A DNA stretch of 64,000 nucleotides. Origin: Bacillota bacterium. Lineage in GTDB: Bacteria > Bacillota > Clostridia > Lachnospirales > Lachnospiraceae. Location: the NCBI GenBank assembly GCA_902363515.1, contig CABJAN010000017.1, forward strand, positions 1 to 64,000, read 5' to 3'. The position numbers were made by a program, and so were the translations under genes. Under the pieces are notes generated by a model that saw only the letters and a list, made by a program, of their open reading frames with translations, was not told where the DNA came from and made no database searches. Positions 62,596-64,000 of this stretch are shown piece by piece. Position 1 is the first letter of the stretch; each line of letters begins with the position of its first letter.

Positions 62596-63918
62596 ATGAA
62601 AAAGAATATAGTGAAAGTGTTAGGATTATCTCTTGCGGCAATTATGGCGGCTGGTTCTTTGGCTGGTTGTGGTTCTGATAGCGGAAAGGAAGAAGGTAAG
62701 GATGGAAAGAAATCGGTTACTCTGACTTTTGGCAGCCACCAGAGTGGTCTTCCTACTACAGGAGTGGTACAGGACTTAGCAAAAGAATTTGAAGAAGAGA
62801 CAGGCATTAAAATCGACTTTCAGGTATCTCCAGATGCTCAGTGGAGAGATTTGATTAAAGTAAAACTGGATTCTGGTGAGGCACCTGATATTATTTGTGC
62901 AGATACACCTATTAATTTAGCATCAAGTTTACACATGGATCAGTATTGTGTGGACTTATCTGATGAGGAATGGGTAGGAAGGATGGAAGAAAGTGCAAAG
63001 TCAGCAGTTAGTGTGGACGACAAGACATATGGCATTACTTTCCCAGGTGCTAAAATGTATTTTTATCTCTATAATAAAGATATTTTTGAAGAGTTAAATC
63101 TGGAAGTACCTACTACATATAATGAATTTAAAGATGTGTGTCAGACAATTTTAGATGCGGGTATCACACCGATCTATGAAGCTACCACAAATGGATGGCA
63201 TCAGGTACTGCCTCTGTTTGAAACAGGCGGATTATGGCTGGCTGATGATCCGGAAATCTATGATAAATTAAATGCTAATGAAATAGATTTAGATGAGATT
63301 CCTCATTTACTTACTATTATTGAACAACTTCAGGAATGCGCAGAAGCAGGATACTTTGGTACAGACTATTTAAGCAATGCATGGGAAAATGCAAAAGAAG
63401 CTATAGCAACAGAGAAATGTGCCATGACTGTGGCAGAACTTGGATTCAGAGGGGAAGTAGAAGCAGATTATCCAGATTTTAAAGCGACAGAGAAGTTAGG
63501 CGCATTTGTTATGCCTTGGGGTGATAATAAAGCGATTGGTGTAAATCCTGCAAGTAATGCTTACTTTATTAACAAGGAAAGCGAACATATAGACGAAGCA
63601 AAGCAGTTTTTTGAGTTTCTTGCAAGACCGGAGAACCTTCAGAAGCGTTTAGAAGGTCAGACTAATTTAAGCGCACTCTGCTGGCCAGAAATTGAAAGCA
63701 AATATTCTGAGGAAGACCAGGCTATGCTGGATTCTCTGGAAAAAGCAAATGTTGTGCAGACATCTGTAAACTACATTGATAGCCAGTGGATGGATATTGG
63801 TAAAGATTTAGAGGCAATGTATACAGGAGCATCTACACCGGAGGATGTATTAAAGACTATTATGGACCGCCGAACAGAACAGGCAGAATTACAGAAGGAT
63901 CCGGGTTGGACAAAGTAA
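62596..63918 (+). CDS. Sugar ABC transporter substrate-binding lipoprotein
   Basis: A 440-residue family 1 extracellular binding protein. The lipoprotein signal ends SLAGC (Cys25), followed by a Lys/Gly/Glu linker and FEEETGIKIDFQVSPDAQWR, TYGITFPGAKMYFYLYNKDI and GFRGEVEADYPDFKATEKL. It most likely binds oligosaccharides. It is divergent from a YesM/YesN pair that probably controls it. Permease genes are expected to the right of the window but are not seen. Confidence 0.9.
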   Translation: MKKNIVKVLGLSLAAIMAAGSLAGCGSDSGKEEGKDGKKSVTLTFGSHQSGLPTTGVVQDLAKEFEEETGIKIDFQVSPDAQWRDLIKVKLDSGEAPDIICADTPINLASSLHMDQYCVDLSDEEWVGRMEESAKSAVSVDDKTYGITFPGAKMYFYLYNKDIFEELNLEVPTTYNEFKDVCQTILDAGITPIYEATTNGWHQVLPLFETGGLWLADDPEIYDKLNANEIDLDEIPHLLTIIEQLQECAEAGYFGTDYLSNAWENAKEAIATEKCAMTVAELGFRGEVEADYPDFKATEKLGAFVMPWGDNKAIGVNPASNAYFINKESEHIDEAKQFFEFLARPENLQKRLEGQTNLSALCWPEIESKYSEEDQAMLDSLEKANVVQTSVNYIDSQWMDIGKDLEAMYTGASTPEDVLKTIMDRRTEQAELQKDPGWTK

Positions 63919-63945
63919 AGATATAATCTGGATAGTGAAGTAGAG

Positions 63946-63985
63946 AGGTGTCCAAGGCAAAATGCTTTTGAGACACCTTCTTTAT
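63946..63985 (+). terminator. Hairpin after the binding-protein gene
   Basis: aggtgtc pairs with gacacct (63946-63978), with an inner aaggc/gcttt pairing, followed by tctttattttg. It can serve as a terminator or as a 3'-end stabiliser of the binding-protein message, as at 40722. Confidence 0.7.
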
Positions 63986-64000
63986 TTTGAGAGAATCGGT

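Overview
The window reads as chromosomal DNA of a low-to-mid GC, spore-forming, anaerobic Firmicute, most likely a gut Lachnospiraceae (Blautia/Ruminococcus/Mediterraneibacter type). The grounds are the yaa-type housekeeping cluster (decarboxylase, guanylate kinase, holB, ricT, trmN6, rsmI), a spmA gene and a Spo0A-C-domain protein, YesM/YesN two-component systems beside lipoprotein sugar-binding proteins, strong GGAGG ribosome sites and AGA-rich codon use. No rRNA, tRNA, CRISPR array, IS element or phage module was recognised. Genus and species are not claimed.

Layout. 1-300: edge with two tight hairpins lying in the remnant of an Abi-like gene. 316-8330: PLP decarboxylase (minus), Rpn-type nuclease-like protein, then gmk-like, holB, ricT, trmN6, rsmI and a CapA-like protein. 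8422-10182: spmA abutting a convergent PucR/CdaR regulator. 10259-17122: a 62-residue protein, a complete oppABCDF peptide importer and a small membrane protein, closed by a 145-nt extended hairpin. 17336-20633 (minus): cytoplasmic GH20 hexosaminidase and a MATE exporter. 20797-25000: a DapF/CntK-type racemase overlapping a C39-like cysteine peptidase, then a convergent VWA/MoxR pair. 25090-34666: adenosine deaminase, ATPase/DUF234 gene with a striking operator-like palindrome, TetR regulator, GH13 enzyme, glgB, dipeptidase, EamA transporter, threonine aldolase.

34908-48084 is the most unusual part. A DapF homologue lacking both catalytic cysteines is followed closely by a YesM/YesN pair, a lipoprotein binding protein, two LplB/LplC-type permeases, two signal-less serine hydrolases (an esterase and a beta-lactamase-fold enzyme), the three citrate lyase subunits citD-citE-citF and an AEC carrier. 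From 35766 to 47131 the DNA is visibly more A+T-rich than its flanks. My inference is a regulated path that imports a citrate-containing ester or conjugate, hydrolyses it inside the cell and splits the citrate to acetate and oxaloacetate; nothing in the sequence proves the substrate.

48044-51550: a Spo0A-C-domain orphan divergent from an XRE regulator, then rpmG-secE-nusG-rplK-rplA with two almost identical 29-nt L1-type mRNA sites; rplJ and rplL do not follow. 51572-54126: CDF metal transporter and K+/H+ antiporter. 54458-63985: a degenerate parvulin-like membrane protein with a 1494-residue wall-anchored beta-helix protein, then a second YesM/YesN pair (minus) divergent from a sugar-binding lipoprotein, consistent with surface glycan capture.
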